Below are positions 20,850-31,520 of a stretch of 64,000 nucleotides of DNA, piece after piece. Each line of letters starts with the position of its first letter. Position 1 is the stretch's first letter. Origin of the DNA: Bettongia penicillata ogilbyi (lineage: Eukaryota > Chordata > Mammalia > Diprotodontia > Potoroidae); NCBI GenBank assembly GCA_023548195.1, contig JAJHZJ010000041.1, forward strand, positions 124,001-188,000, written 5' to 3'. The position numbers and the translations under genes are program-made. A model generated the notes under the pieces. The model did no database searches. It was not told where the DNA came from and worked only from the letters and a program-made list of their open reading frames with translations.

Positions 20850-21198
20850 ATTGCCTGCCTTCCCAAAGGGAATGGGTGGGGAGGGAGGAATGGGGAGAAT
20901 TTGGAACTCAATATTTTAGGAACAATTGTTGAGTATTGTTCTTGTTAGTAGGAAATAAGAAATACAGTTAATGGAGAATAGAAAGTTATCTGGCCCTACA
21001 GGACAAAAGAGAAGATGGGGACAAGAGAAGGGAGGGATGATAGAAGAGAGGGCAGATTGGTGATAGGGAAAATTAGAATGTTCGGTGTATTGGGGTGGGG
21101 GGGGGGATAAAAAGGGAGAAAATTTGGAACCCAATATTTTGTGAAAATGAATGTAAAAAGTTAAATAAATAAATTTTTATTAAAAAAAGAAAAAAAAG
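20850..21198 (+). other. 3' UTR and A-rich tail of the young HAL1
   Basis: It contains a G-rich run (about 21,090-21,109), 'TTTGGAACCCAATATTTTG' and two overlapping AATAAA signals (21,164-21,173), then TTTTTATT and the A-rich tail. A G-rich tract upstream of the poly-A site is typical of L1 3' UTRs. The segment 20,821-21,175 is shared with 62,837-63,186. Confidence 0.85.
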
Positions 21199-21210
21199 AA
21201 AAAACCTGGA
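21199..21210. repeat. Target-site duplication of the young HAL1, right copy
   Basis: Exact copy of 19,156-19,167, directly after the A-rich tail. The old HAL1 3' end continues from here ('AAGACTTATATGAAATGATG'). Confidence 0.88.
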
Positions 21211-21620
21211 AAGACTTATATGAAATGATGCAAAATGAAATGAGTAGAACCAGAAGAAAATTGTACACTGTGACAGAAATATTGTATGATGATCAACTAT
21301 GAATGACTTAGTTCTTCTCAGCAATACAATTATCTCAGACAATTCTGAAGGACTTATGATGAAAACTGCTGTCCGTCCATAAAAGAACTGACAGAATATG
21401 AATACAGAACTAAGCATACTTTTTTTACTTTATTTTTCTTGGGGTTTTTGTGGGAGGAGAGAGGTCTGTGTTTTCTCTTGAGTGTGTAACCTATATCAAA
21501 TTGCTTGAGGGACAGAGAGGAAAGGAGAGACTTTGCAACTGAAAAATTTATAAACAAGTGTTAAAAATTATTTTTACCTGTAATTAGCGAAAAATAAAAT
21601 ACTAAATAAATTTTTAAAAG

Positions 21621-23329
21621 AAAGTCAATATTTTGTTTTCTAATTTTTAAAAAATTTTACACATTAGACATTGGCAAACATTTCATATCAGGGCTTGATT
21701 TATTGTTTTGTTGACTGCATGTACTTAAAACAATGCTGGAGAAAATGTTGTAATTCAAATTTTACTTAAAAGTGAATCACTAATACAATTTTCCCCCCAG
21801 AAAGTCAATTTTTACACATTTATCAGCACAGTCTTCCTTGCCTGCACCATGCCCATAGCTCATGTTACTGGAACTTCTCCCAAATGCTTGTATAACAAAG
21901 ACAACTGAAAGGCAAATGCCTCAAAGCAATGATTACTCATTATCTGGATTAAAAATTAATAGAGTCAGCTATCCCAAACATTCAACAGTTCAGAAAAAAA
22001 ATGGACTGGCCAAGAACATCAGTGACAAGCATCTGGAGGAACATTTTCTCTTATCCTCAATTTCTATGATTGCAAAATGGGAATCATAACAGTAGCCACT
22101 TTACACTTTGCTATTGTGAATGTGACTATATGTGTGTGTGTGTATGTGTGTGTTATCGTTGTTAATATTAACATGGAGGTTGTTGAACTTCCATATCAAC
22201 TTCTGTTGCTTTTCTGGTAGCCTGACAGAAAAAGAAAATCACATGCTTAATATGATCTTCCAAAAGAAAGCTATTTTATTTTCTCAACATTTTTACAAAA
22301 ATAAAATGCAGGACATTTGAGCAGAAAAGTATCAGGAACAGCTGTTTTTTACTGCAAAAATAGAGGCAGGCAGTCCTGTGTAGAAACAACAGATTTTGCC
22401 TGTGGCAAATTTATGAAATTTCCATATTGCACTAGATACAGAAGTTTCAAAGTTTTTCTGCCAGGAGCAACCATCCTAGTTGGAAATGTAGAAAATATGC
22501 TCAGAATGAATCCGGGCATGTTTTGAAAAAAGTAAAAGAGGATTCACTTCGTTCAGATCTGAGGCAGGCCAAGCTACAGTGGGATGAGAAAGTGATAATG
22601 GTAAAAAGGAGTAAGGGACCAGGTCACATAGGCACAAAATGAAGGTGAAAGGAAACTGAAAAATACAGTAAGAATCAAGGCACAAAAATGGGAAAGAGGC
22701 AACAAAGATTATGACATCACTACATAAAGGTTAGAAACAGTAATTTTTTTTTGTTTTTGAGATTGTTTTTTGTTTTTGCTTTCCCCTGTTCTTTTTTTCA
22801 GTAAAAGTATTTTCTGAACCCCTTCACTGTTAGTGTCTTCGGTCTTTTCCATTGGTAAAAGAAAAGTTATGTTGTTTTTTTCTTGTTTGTTTTTTATCCA
22901 AGTAGAGAGGACTGTATCATCATACTTTTGGCTGCATTATTTGAGCAGTAATTTCTGAAAGCAGGCCTTGGGGAGCAGCATAAAATATCTAAAGTGTATC
23001 ATAATCTTCTAGTGCTTTTGCAAAGGATTATAAAGCTATATCAATTTCCAGATTTGCTCTGTGGCTTCTAGCTTTTTGTGTAGTGAAAATTCAATCGAAC
23101 AACCTATTGTGGTCCACACACTGGATTTCCAATCAGTTGCAAAACGAGGCAGTTTAAATATTTGATTTCAATTAAAATAATAATGTATTGACTCTGGAGA
23201 CAAGGCCATGAACAAGATATTTAAAGACTATTTCTACATAGGATTTCCACCACTCCTAAAGAATCCCTTGTGCATACATTCATTTTCTCTCGTATCAAGT
23301 CAGTACTATCCATTGTTATTCTTTACACA
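21621..23329. other. Unassigned AT-rich DNA with a possible MIR scrap
   Basis: A MIR-like scrap may lie at about 22,045-22,110 ('GATTGCAAAATGGGAATCAT'). A TG microsatellite is at 22,130-22,152 and a T-rich patch at 22,740-22,900. The rest is not assigned, and no convincing gene is visible. Confidence 0.4.
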
Positions 23330-23400
23330 GAAATATGTGTGTATGAATATATTTATTTCCTTTTCAGTATAGTGTTTATATATATGTATATAAACACAAA

Positions 23401-23431
<31 letters not shown>

Positions 23432-23440
23432 CGTATATAA
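23330..23440. repeat. Compound TA/CA microsatellite
   Basis: A TATATATGTATATA tract passes into a (CA)n run of about 13 units (23,398-23,433), then GTATATA. Confidence 0.92.
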
Positions 23441-24299
23441 AACAATTCTGAAAAGGAAAATATATTGGAAGGAATGAGAACTCTGATCAAAACAGTGACC
23501 AATCTTGACATTACAGGATTGACAATGAAACCTTTTTCTGTCTTCTGAGTAGGTAGATTATAACTGAATGAAGTATATATTATCAGATGTGGTCATTTTA
23601 TTCGTTTGTTTTACATAACTACATTTCTTTGTTAAAATAATAGAACCACTAGTAGAAGAGAGAGATAGAAAAAATCATTAGAGTGATATAAATTTCAAAA
23701 ACTACCAATAAACTATTTTGAAATTAAGTTTTATTTTTTAATGAACAAAAGTTAACTTTCTCTTCCTCTCACTTTCAATGGGCAAAAAATAAAAATACAA
23801 AAAAAACCTCATCATAACAAATATGCATAGTCAAATGAAGTAAATAAGAGTCATCAATTACAACTAATAGAAAGAACCACAAGAAAGAAGAAACAAAATG
23901 AAACAACAGAAGAAAAGGAGAGCAAATAGTATGCTTCCATCTGCATCCAAAGATTTTCTCTGGATGTGGATAGCATTTTCCATCATGAGTCTTTTGGAGT
24001 TGTCCTAGATCCTTGCACTGATCAGAAGAGCTGAATCTAACAAAGTCAGTCATTGCGCAACGTGGTTTCCACTGTGTACAATGTTCTGGTTCTGCTCATT
24101 TCACTAAACATTCGTTCATTTGAATCTTTCCAGGTTTTTCTGAAGTCTGCCTGCTTGCTATAGCACAATAGTATTTCATTATATTCACATCCCACAACTT
24201 GTTCAGCCATTCCTCAATTAATGGGCATCCCCTCAATTTCCAATTCTTTGCCACCACAAAAAAAAAAAAAAAAACTACTATAAATATTTTTGTACAAAT

Positions 24300-27200
24300 G
24301 AATCCTTTTCCCATTTTTTATATCTCTTTTGGATATAGACCTAGAAGTGGTATTGTTGGATCAAAGGGCATGCACAATTAATTGTTCTTTGGGCATTTTT
24401 CCAAATTGCTCTCCAAAATGGTTGGATCAGTTCATAGCTCCACCAACAATGACATTAGTGTTCAAATTCTTCCACATCTCCAATATTTGTTATTTTCCTG
24501 TTTTGTCATGTTAGCCAATCTGATAGGCATGATGTAGTACCTCAGAGTTGTTCTGACTTGCATTTCTTTAATGAATATTGATTTAAAGCATATTTATGCA
24601 ACTCTAGATAGTTTTCATTGCTTCCTCTGAAAACTGTCTGTTCATATCCTTTCATCATTTATGAATTGGGGAATGACTTCTATTCTTATAAATTCAATTC
24701 ATTTCTCTATATGTTTTAAAAATGTGGCAGAGACACTGGCTATAAAAATTGTTCTCTTTCTGCTTCCCTTCTAATCTTGGTTACATTGGCTTTGTGCAAA
24801 AACTTTTCAATTTAATGTAATCAAAATCATCCATTTTGCATTTCATAATCTCTATCACTTGTTTGGTCATAAATTTCTCAGCTCTCTTTAAATCTGACAA
24901 GTAAACTATTCCTTGCTTTCCTAATTTGCTTACAGTATCATCTTTTATAGCTAAATCATGTATCTATTTTGACTTTTATCTTGGGATAGAGTGTGAGAGG
25001 TTGGTCTATGCCTAATTTCTGCCATGCTGTTTTCCACTTTTTCCTGCAGTTTTGGTTAAATAATTCTTATCCCAGAAGCTGGTATCTTTGGGTTTATCAT
25101 GCAGTAGATTACTATAGTCATTGACTACCACCTCATGAATTTCTAACCTATTCTACTGATCCACCACTCTATTCCTTAGCCAGCACCAAGTAGTTTTGAT
25201 GATTACGACTTTATAATACAGTTTAAGATCTGGTACAGATAGGTTATCTTCCTTGCATTTCTTTTCATTAATTCCCTTGATATTCCGGACCTTTTCTTCT
25301 TTCAGATGAATTTTGTTATTGTTTTCTTTAGCTCTACAAAAGAATTTTTGGCACTTTGGTATGACACTGAATAAGTAAATTAATTTAAGAAGAATTGCCA
25401 TTTTATTATATTAGGTTGGCCTACCCATGAGCAACTGATATTGTCCCTATTATTTAGATCTTACTTTACTTGTGTGAAAGGTGTTTTGCAACTCTTTGTA
25501 TACAGTTCCTGGGTTTCTTTAGGCAAGTAGATTACCAAATATTTTATAATATCTACAGTAACTGTAAACAGAATTTCTCTACCTCTTGTTGTTGGACTTT
25601 GTTGATAATATATAGAAATGCCACTGATTTATGTGGGTGGATTTTTATATCCTGAAACTCTGCTGAATTTGCTTATTATTGCTAGTACAATATTGAATAA
25701 TAGTGGTGATACTGGACATCCTTGTTTCACCCCTGATCTTACTGGAAATGCTTCTAGTCTGTCCTCATTACATATAATGCTTACTGATCACTTTTAGATA
25801 GATGCTATTTATCATCTTCAGGAAGACTCCATTTATTCCTATAGTCTTTATTATTTTTAATAGGAATGGAAATTATATTTTCCCCCCAAAAAATTTTCTG
25901 CATCTACTGAGATAATCATATGATTTATGTTAGTTGTGTTAATGTTATGGTCAATTATAAGGACAGTTTTCCTAATATTGAACCAGTCTGCATTCCTGGT
26001 ATAAATCCTACAGGGTCATAGCATATTGTCTTGGAGATAAGTTGCTGTGATCTCTTCGCTAATATTTTATTTAAAAATTTTGCATCTATATTCATTGGGG
26101 AAATTGGTCTTTAATTTTCTTTTTCTGTTTTGGCTATTCCTGGTTTAGGCATCAGCACTTTATTTGTGTCATAAAAAGAATTTGGTAAGACTCCACTTAT
26201 TTTTCCAAATCCTTGATATAGTATTGGAATTGTTCCTTAAATGTTTGATAGAATTCACTTGTAAATCCATCAGGCCATGAAGATTTTTTTTTTCTTAGGA
26301 AGCTCATTGATGACTTGTTAAATTTCTTTTGCTAAAATGGGGTTTATTTAGATATTTTATTTCCTCTTCTGTTAATCTGGGCATTATTTGTGGTAATGTT
26401 CATCCATTTCACTGAGATTGTCAAATTTATTCACATAAAATTGGGTGAAATATCTCATAATTATTGTTTTGATTTCCTCTTCATTGGTGATGAATTTGCT
26501 CTTTTCATTTTTGATAACAGTAATTTGGTTGATTTTAATCAAATTAATCAAAGGTTTATCTACCTTACTGTTTTTATATTGTTTTTCACATTGTTTTCCA
26601 GCAATTCATTTTATTTATGTGTTCAATAGTTTTCTCAATTTCAATTACATTAATATCTTCTTTGGTTTTCAGAATTTCTAATTTGATATTTAATTGGAGA
26701 TTTTAAATTTGTTGTTTTTCAGCTTTTTTAGATGCATGCACAATTCATTGATCTCTTTTTTCTCTATTTTATTCATGTAAGCATTTAGAGATTTAAAACT
26801 TCTCCCTAAGAACCACTTTCACTGCGTTCCATAATTTTTGGTATGTTGTCTCACTATTGGCATTCTCTTGGGTGAAGTTATGGATTGTTTGTATGATTTC
26901 GTTTGATCTAGACCCACTCATTCTTTAGGTTTTAATTATTTAGTTTACAATTAATTTTTAGTCTATTTTCCATGGCCCTTTACTACAAGTAATTTTTATT
27001 GCATCATGATCTGAAAAGAATGTATTTGATATTTCTGCCTTTGTGCATTGGATTGTGAGGTTTATAATACCCTAATGCATGGTCAATTTTCATGTAGGGT
27101 CCATGTACCACCAAGCAAAAAAGTATATTCCTTTCTGTCTCCTTCAATTTTCTCCAGAGGTCAATCATATCTAACTATTCTAAAACTCTATTCATCTCTT

Positions 27201-27720
27201 TTACTTCTTTCTTGCTTATTTTGTGGTTAGATTTATCTATTTTTGAGAGGGGGAGGTTGAGGTCCCCCACTAGTATCATTTTGTTGTCTATTTCTTCCTG
27301 TAATTTCCTTAACTTCTTCTCTAAGGATTTAGATGCTACACCACTTGGTGCATATATGTTTAATAATTATATTACTTCACTGTCTATGGTATGTATTCAT
27401 CTTTCATTGCTGAAGAAGACCATGACATCAGAGAAATGATGACATGACTGGCACTTGACTTTGTTTTGAGCAAGGGAGGGCTGCATTGTTTATGGCATCT
27501 TTTAGCAGGATGTAATTTTCTTCCTTACCTTTTTTTAATTAAATCTATTTTTGCTTTTAGTGTGTCTGTGATCAGGATTGCTATCCCTACTTTTTTTTTT
27601 TTGCTTCAGCTGAAGCAAAATATATTCTGCTCCAGCTTTTACCTTTACTCTTTATATATCCTTCTGTTTTGTGAGAGAGTTCATCTTATTCTCATTTACA
27701 GTTATGATTACTATCTGTCA
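24300..27720 (-). pseudogene. ORF2: L1 ORF2 relic (endonuclease and reverse transcriptase)
   Basis: The dead gene for the L1 endonuclease/reverse transcriptase. Minus-strand motifs: endonuclease start 'NENKMNSL' (about 27,690), 'GDLNLPLS' (about 27,250) and the catalytic SDH motif in 'FSDHDAIKI' (27,000-27,018); RT 'HMIISVDAENF' (about 25,890-25,925) and 'QGCPVSPLLFNIVLA' (about 25,680-25,727); C-terminal region to about 24,300. After 'LFNIVLAI' the text jumps straight to 'ISKFSRVSGYK', so the block that should carry the FADD catalytic aspartates is missing. Near 27,650 a shorter gap seems to remove the endonuclease QETHL segment. Frameshifts, stops and an inserted SINE fragment also break it. 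Confidence 0.85.
27391..27480 (-). repeat. 5'-truncated SINE fragment inserted in L1 ORF2
   Basis: Only the terminal 90 bp of the long-tail SINE family are present ('TTCATTGCTGAAGAAGACCA' to 'GCAAGGGAGGGCTGC'). The L1 flanks 'TGTCTATGG' and 'TGTTTATGG' look like a short target-site duplication. Heavy 5' truncation is usual for LINE-driven insertion. Confidence 0.8.
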
Positions 27721-28235
27721 TTCTTTCCATCCTATTTCCCCCATTTATGTTTTCCTCTCTCCTTTCTCCCTTTCCTTTCTCACTAGATTTTTGATCACCA
27801 CCTCCCTAAGTCTGCCCTCCCTTCTATCAGCACCCTCCTTTTTCTCCCACTTTTTCCTATCTACTTCCCCCCCTCTTATTCACTCCCTCCATTTTCTTTC
27901 TCCTTTCTCCTCCTACTTCCTATAAGTTTAGTTAGATTTCCATATCCAACTGGTTATGTTATTCCCTCTTTGAGTCAAACCTGATGAAAGCAAGGTTCAA
28001 ACAGTTCTAACCTCCCTCTTTTCTTTCCCTCCACTGTGTGGACCCACTTTGTGTCTTTTCACACAATGTAATTTACCATTGTCTGCCTCCTCCTTTCCTT
28101 TTCTCCCAGTACAATCCCTTTTCACCACTTAATTAGAATTTATATCATCACATCAAAGTCAGCTTATACCTTTGCCCTCTATCTATGTATATCACTTTTA
28201 AAAGTCATAACAATGATACAGTTAAGTATCAAGTT

Positions 28236-28285
28236 ACAACTTGATCAACTTAAGTTACAACTTGATCAACTTAAGTTACAAGTAT
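28236..28285. repeat. Short tandem repeat in the L1 inter-ORF spacer
   Basis: The unit 'TAAGTTACAACTTGATCAAC' occurs twice in tandem, with partial units on each side ('caagttacaacttgatcaac' and 'ttaagttacaa'). Confidence 0.9.
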
Positions 28286-28429
28286 CATCTTCCCTTGCAA
28301 GGATGTAAACAGCTTGCCCTTCTTAATAACATGTTGTTGTTTTCTTTCCTATTTACCTTTTTATGTCTCTCTTGAGTCTCGTGTTTGAAGATCAACTTCT
28401 CTTTTCATCAGGAAGGCTTGAAAGTCCCC

Positions 28430-29483
28430 TATTTCATTGAATGTCCCTTTCCTCCCTTGGAAGATTGTGCTCAATTTCACTGGAGTTTTGATCCTTGGTT
28501 GTAATCCAAATTTCTTTGCCTAATGGAATATCACAATGGAATATCAGCTTCCCTGATCTTCTAATGTTGAAGCTGCAAGGTCCTACATAATCTTAACTGT
28601 GGTTCCATGCTATTTAAATTCTTCCTGGCTGCTGACAGTATTTTCTCTTTTGATCTGGTAATTTTGGAATTTGACCACAATATTCTTTGGCATTCTTAAT
28701 TTGATATCTCTTTCAGGAGGTGATCTGTGAATTCTTTGGATGACTATTTTACTCTCTGGCTTTAGGAGCTCAGGGCAGTTTTCTTTGTTGATTTCTTGAA
28801 AGGTGCTGTCCAGCCTCTTTTTTTTATCATGGCTTTCAGGTAGACTGATGGTTTTTAAATTATCTCTCCTGGATCGGTTTTCCAGGTAATTTATTTTATC
28901 AATGTTGTATTTTACATTTTCTCCCATTTTTTCATTCTTTTGTTTCTATTTGACTGATTCTTGATATATCATAGTTAGTTATTCACTTCTGCTCACCCAA
29001 TTCTAATTTTTAACATATTGTTTTCTTCAATGATATTTTGTACCTCTTTTTCCATTTGGCCCATTTTACTTAATAAGAAATTCTGTTCATTGAGTTTTTG
29101 TGCCTCCTTTTCCATTTGGACAATTCTACATTTTAAGGAGCTGGGTTTTTTTAAATGAACTTTTTTCCCACTTGGCCAATTTTTTTTTAAGGACTTGCTT
29201 TTACAGTCAATATTTGAACCTTCTTTTCCAAGCTACTGACTCTCTCTTGCCTACATTTCATTTCTCTTTTCAATTTTCCTTCTACCTCTGTTATATGACT
29301 TTTAAAATCCTTTTTGAGCTCTTCCAAGATGACTTTTGAGGCTTGAAACCAGTTCTTTTCTTCATTTGAGGTTAAAGATATAGATATATTGATTTTATTG
29401 CCCTCTTTTGAATTTGTGTCTTGATATTGCCTAACCCCATAATAAGAATCTGTGATTATTGTCCATTTTTGCTTTTTGTTCAT
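28430..29483 (-). pseudogene. ORF1: L1 ORF1 relic
   Basis: It starts at the ATG at 29,483 ('MNKKQKWTIITD'). The first 98 codons are open to 29,187, with a coiled-coil start 'LEELKKDFKSHI'. The middle coiled coil is broken by frameshifts and stops. An open piece at 28,927-28,610 carries the RRM and C-terminal domain ('RRDNLKTISLPESHDKK', 'SPPERDIK', 'KNIVVKFQN'). It is homologous to the intact ORF1 at 19,806, though the RRM is clearly diverged. Remnants of the C-terminus run on to about 28,430. Confidence 0.85.
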
Positions 29484-30179
29484 GGCATTTGCCTAATTTC
29501 TGACTTTTATAGTTGAACTCTCCAGATTCCTGTGCTGGGAGCCTGGGACCTGGCTTTGTGTGCCAAGGCCTCAGGTGCTGGCAGCCTGAGTCTTTAGGGG
29601 TCTGACAGCTTACCTGGTGCTGAGCTGGGGTCAGCAAGATTGGAGCTCTCAGAGTGGAGGTGGATGGTCTGGTCCCTGGAGGATGCCTGCTCATCTGGAT
29701 TTCTTTAAAGATCCAGGAGATTTGGCTGCTAGATGACATCTGCTCACTTGCCTGGAGTTGTGCCTTCCTGAAGTTGTGCTGAAGTACTGGAAAATTTGAC
29801 TGCTGAAGGAAATCACAGGTAGTAGTTTTCTGAGCTGGTGCCTCCAGGTTCCCCTGTCTGTACTGAAGAATTCTGGGGATTCTGGTGTTGGTGCTTGCCT
29901 GCTCTGCCATCCTGGGGTTCAGGATCTTCCCCTGGTTTATTGAGGTGGGGTTTGCCACTGGCTTGCTAGAATGCCTCCTGTCCTATACTGTTCCCCTGCC
30001 CCCACAGGGATAAGGGCCTTTCCCACTAATTCCCCAAGTTTCATGGGCTACAAGACTGCTACACCCTGTACTGCTGTTTGAACTCTTCCGAGTGTTTTCC
30101 TGGGGTGATATTTTCTGGGTCTTTGGAAGTCAGTGAGGGAGACTGAGAGCAAATTACTTCTAACTCCACCATCTTGGCT
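29484..30179 (-). promoter_or_regulatory. L1 5' UTR
   Basis: About 700 bp, richer in G and C than the rest of the element, upstream of ORF1 on the minus strand. A 175-codon frame at 29,431-29,958 runs through it, but it overlaps the ORF1 start in another frame and is Pro/Gln/Ser-rich, which I take as a chance frame. L1 promoters lie in this region. Activity cannot be judged. Confidence 0.7.
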
Positions 30180-30184
30180 CAATA

Positions 30185-30310
30185 TTTATCATTTTTTACT
30201 TCTCAGCAGCTTTTGATGCTGTTGATCCCCATTACTTCCCACATATTCTCTTCTCTGGGTTTTGTGACACTTTCCTGCTTCTCCTTATCTTTTGGATACC
30301 TTCCTCTCAG
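30185..30310 (+). repeat. LINE L2 reverse-transcriptase fragment
   Basis: 'ACTTCTCAGCAGCTTTTGAT' and 'GCTGTTGATCCCCATTACTT' correspond to the L2 RT block around SAAFD and VDH. It begins right where the L1 5' end stops, so the L1 probably inserted into or beside it. Confidence 0.7.
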
Positions 30311-31520
30311 ACTCAAAGATACATGTCAATGAGTTGATCTTGGAAATGAGAAAAGCTATCTCTTTGTCCAAGGTAAAATAAAGGAGAAGATAATGGGGGA
30401 TAATGCTAGATGCCAAAGGAATAAAATTGATTAGGATAGAATAGGGTCATCTTAAGGAATACCCTAAATTGTTTTTCAGGAAGTCATAAAATAAGATCCT
30501 CCCTCCAGGATAAATAGCACATAGTTGCAATTTGGAACATTATAGGTTTAAATGGATAATGATTATAATTAGGAGCAATAAAAGTAAAAACATTCTGGCT
30601 AAGTCAAGAAAGGTGTGTAGCTAGCAGACAACTCTGTCTTGGTTGACCATTTCCATATCCTGCTACTTCAGCCACAATCTGCCTGTTTAGGCCCACTCCC
30701 TTTTTAATCAATTTTAATAAAATTCATAAATAGCTTAAGCACAAAGCCCCTGCACAATTCCCATAATATTCCCTGCTTGTTTGCCGCATGTTACAAGGAA
30801 CTAAATGCACTAGTAAAACTTAATTGCCTTGGTTTTGTGTGAGTCTCTCCTCAAATTTCTGAATCACAAGTAGATGCAGTAGGATACTTAGGAAGCAAAG
30901 ATCTATAATGCTCTTTTATCTGAAAGAGTGAGAGGAGGATTGTTACAAGGAAAGAAGAGGTTAAAATGACCTTTGTGGTGAGTAAGGTGGAGAAGTGATG
31001 ATCAGTAAGAGGATTGCCTTGTTGCATTGAGGGTCTACTTGAAATTGTATAGGCTAACATAATTTTTTAATTGACCTACTCAGCTCAGATTTATGAATTC
31101 CTCTACTCTCATTCAGTAGAATGTAAGTAGGAGTGCAGAAGGGAAATGGTGTGAGTAATCCATAATTATAATTGAAAAGTTTAAAGAAATAAAGGATTTA
31201 AGAGTAAAGACTGGAGTAGAGTTGAACTAGTTCAATAACTGATCAGGTAGGGAAGGATGGTAGTCAGAGAAAGGGTGTGGACCTGAGAAGTTACTGAAGG
31301 ATGCAGAGAGTGGAGATCATAAGCAAGCAAGCAAATGACCTAAAATAATAAGAATTATGATCATTACCGAGCAAGAATTAGAGAGGACATAGTGGAAGAG
31401 GTGAGCATATCTGAAACTGGACATTGATGATCTAGGGTGGATGAAGGTGAGAATAAAGGAGCAGATATCTGTAGCTGGGGAAGGAAACTTGTTTTTCAGC
31501 AAAGATTCATTTTTAGTTAT
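30311..31520. other. Unassigned intergenic DNA
   Basis: No recognised family. The part at 30,600-30,850 has an LTR-like texture (a 'CCTTGGTTTTGTGTGAGTC' end), but no paired copy or duplication is visible. Confidence 0.4.

Larger units (their letters stand above)
19168..21198 (+). mobile_element. Young HAL1-like retrotransposon with intact ORF1
   Basis: This 2.03-kb insertion consists of a GC-rich 5' UTR (19,168-19,805), an intact ORF1 (19,806-20,849), a short 3' UTR (20,850-21,180) and an A-rich tail (about 21,182-21,204) merging into the duplication. Its 12-bp TSD AAAAAACCTGGA is exact. There is no ORF2, so it is non-autonomous and depends on an L1 ORF2 protein in trans. The 3' UTR matches the last 370 bp of the copy at 62,233-63,209 with few differences. 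Relative to that copy it lacks at least 0.6 kb of 3' UTR and the true end of ORF1, so it carries an extra internal deletion. An intact frame, retained CpG sites and an exact TSD suggest it is among the youngest elements here. Confidence 0.88.
15715..21620 (+). mobile_element. Old HAL1 (half-L1), interrupted twice
   Basis: This is one degenerate element in three blocks: 15,715-17,751 (5' UTR, ORF1 relic, start of 3' UTR), 18,067-19,167 (rest of the spacer-derived 3' UTR and the L1-type 3' end) and 21,199-21,620 (the remainder of the 3' end with tail). A SINE (17,752-18,066) and a younger HAL1 (19,168-21,198) separate the blocks, and the reading continues across each gap. There is no endonuclease or reverse transcriptase sequence between ORF1 and the L1 3' end, which is the definition of HAL1. 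Near 18,545 it departs from the full L1 sequence exactly where ORF2 begins (compare about 27,690 on the minus strand) and resumes at the ORF2 C-terminal region (compare about 24,770). L1 protein would have copied it in trans. Confidence 0.82.
23727..30179 (-). mobile_element. Nearly full-length, inactive L1 retrotransposon
   Basis: A 6.4-kb L1 on the minus strand. From its 5' end: 5' UTR (30,179-29,484, opening with the L1-like 'GAGCCAAGATGGTGGAGTTA'), ORF1 (29,483 to about 28,430), a spacer of about 0.7 kb, ORF2 (about 27,720 to 24,300) and 3' UTR ending near 23,727 with a T-rich tract on the plus strand. It is interrupted by a SINE fragment (27,391-27,480). Both frames carry stops, frameshifts and deletions, so it cannot move itself. 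I found no clear target-site duplication. The upper side abuts an L2 fragment (30,185 onward). It serves as the in-window reference for locating the HAL1 breakpoints. Confidence 0.88.

Noticed and set aside
24249..24275. Poly-A run as the tail of a separate retrocopy
   Set aside because: The run of A at 24,257-24,274 lies inside the L1 3' region, and the L1 text continues on both sides without a duplication, so it is slippage within the L1.
29431..29958. 175-codon minus-strand frame in the L1 5' UTR
   Set aside because: It overlaps the start of ORF1 in another frame and is Pro/Gln/Ser-rich without a domain. An L1 5' UTR protein cannot be supported from one degenerate copy.
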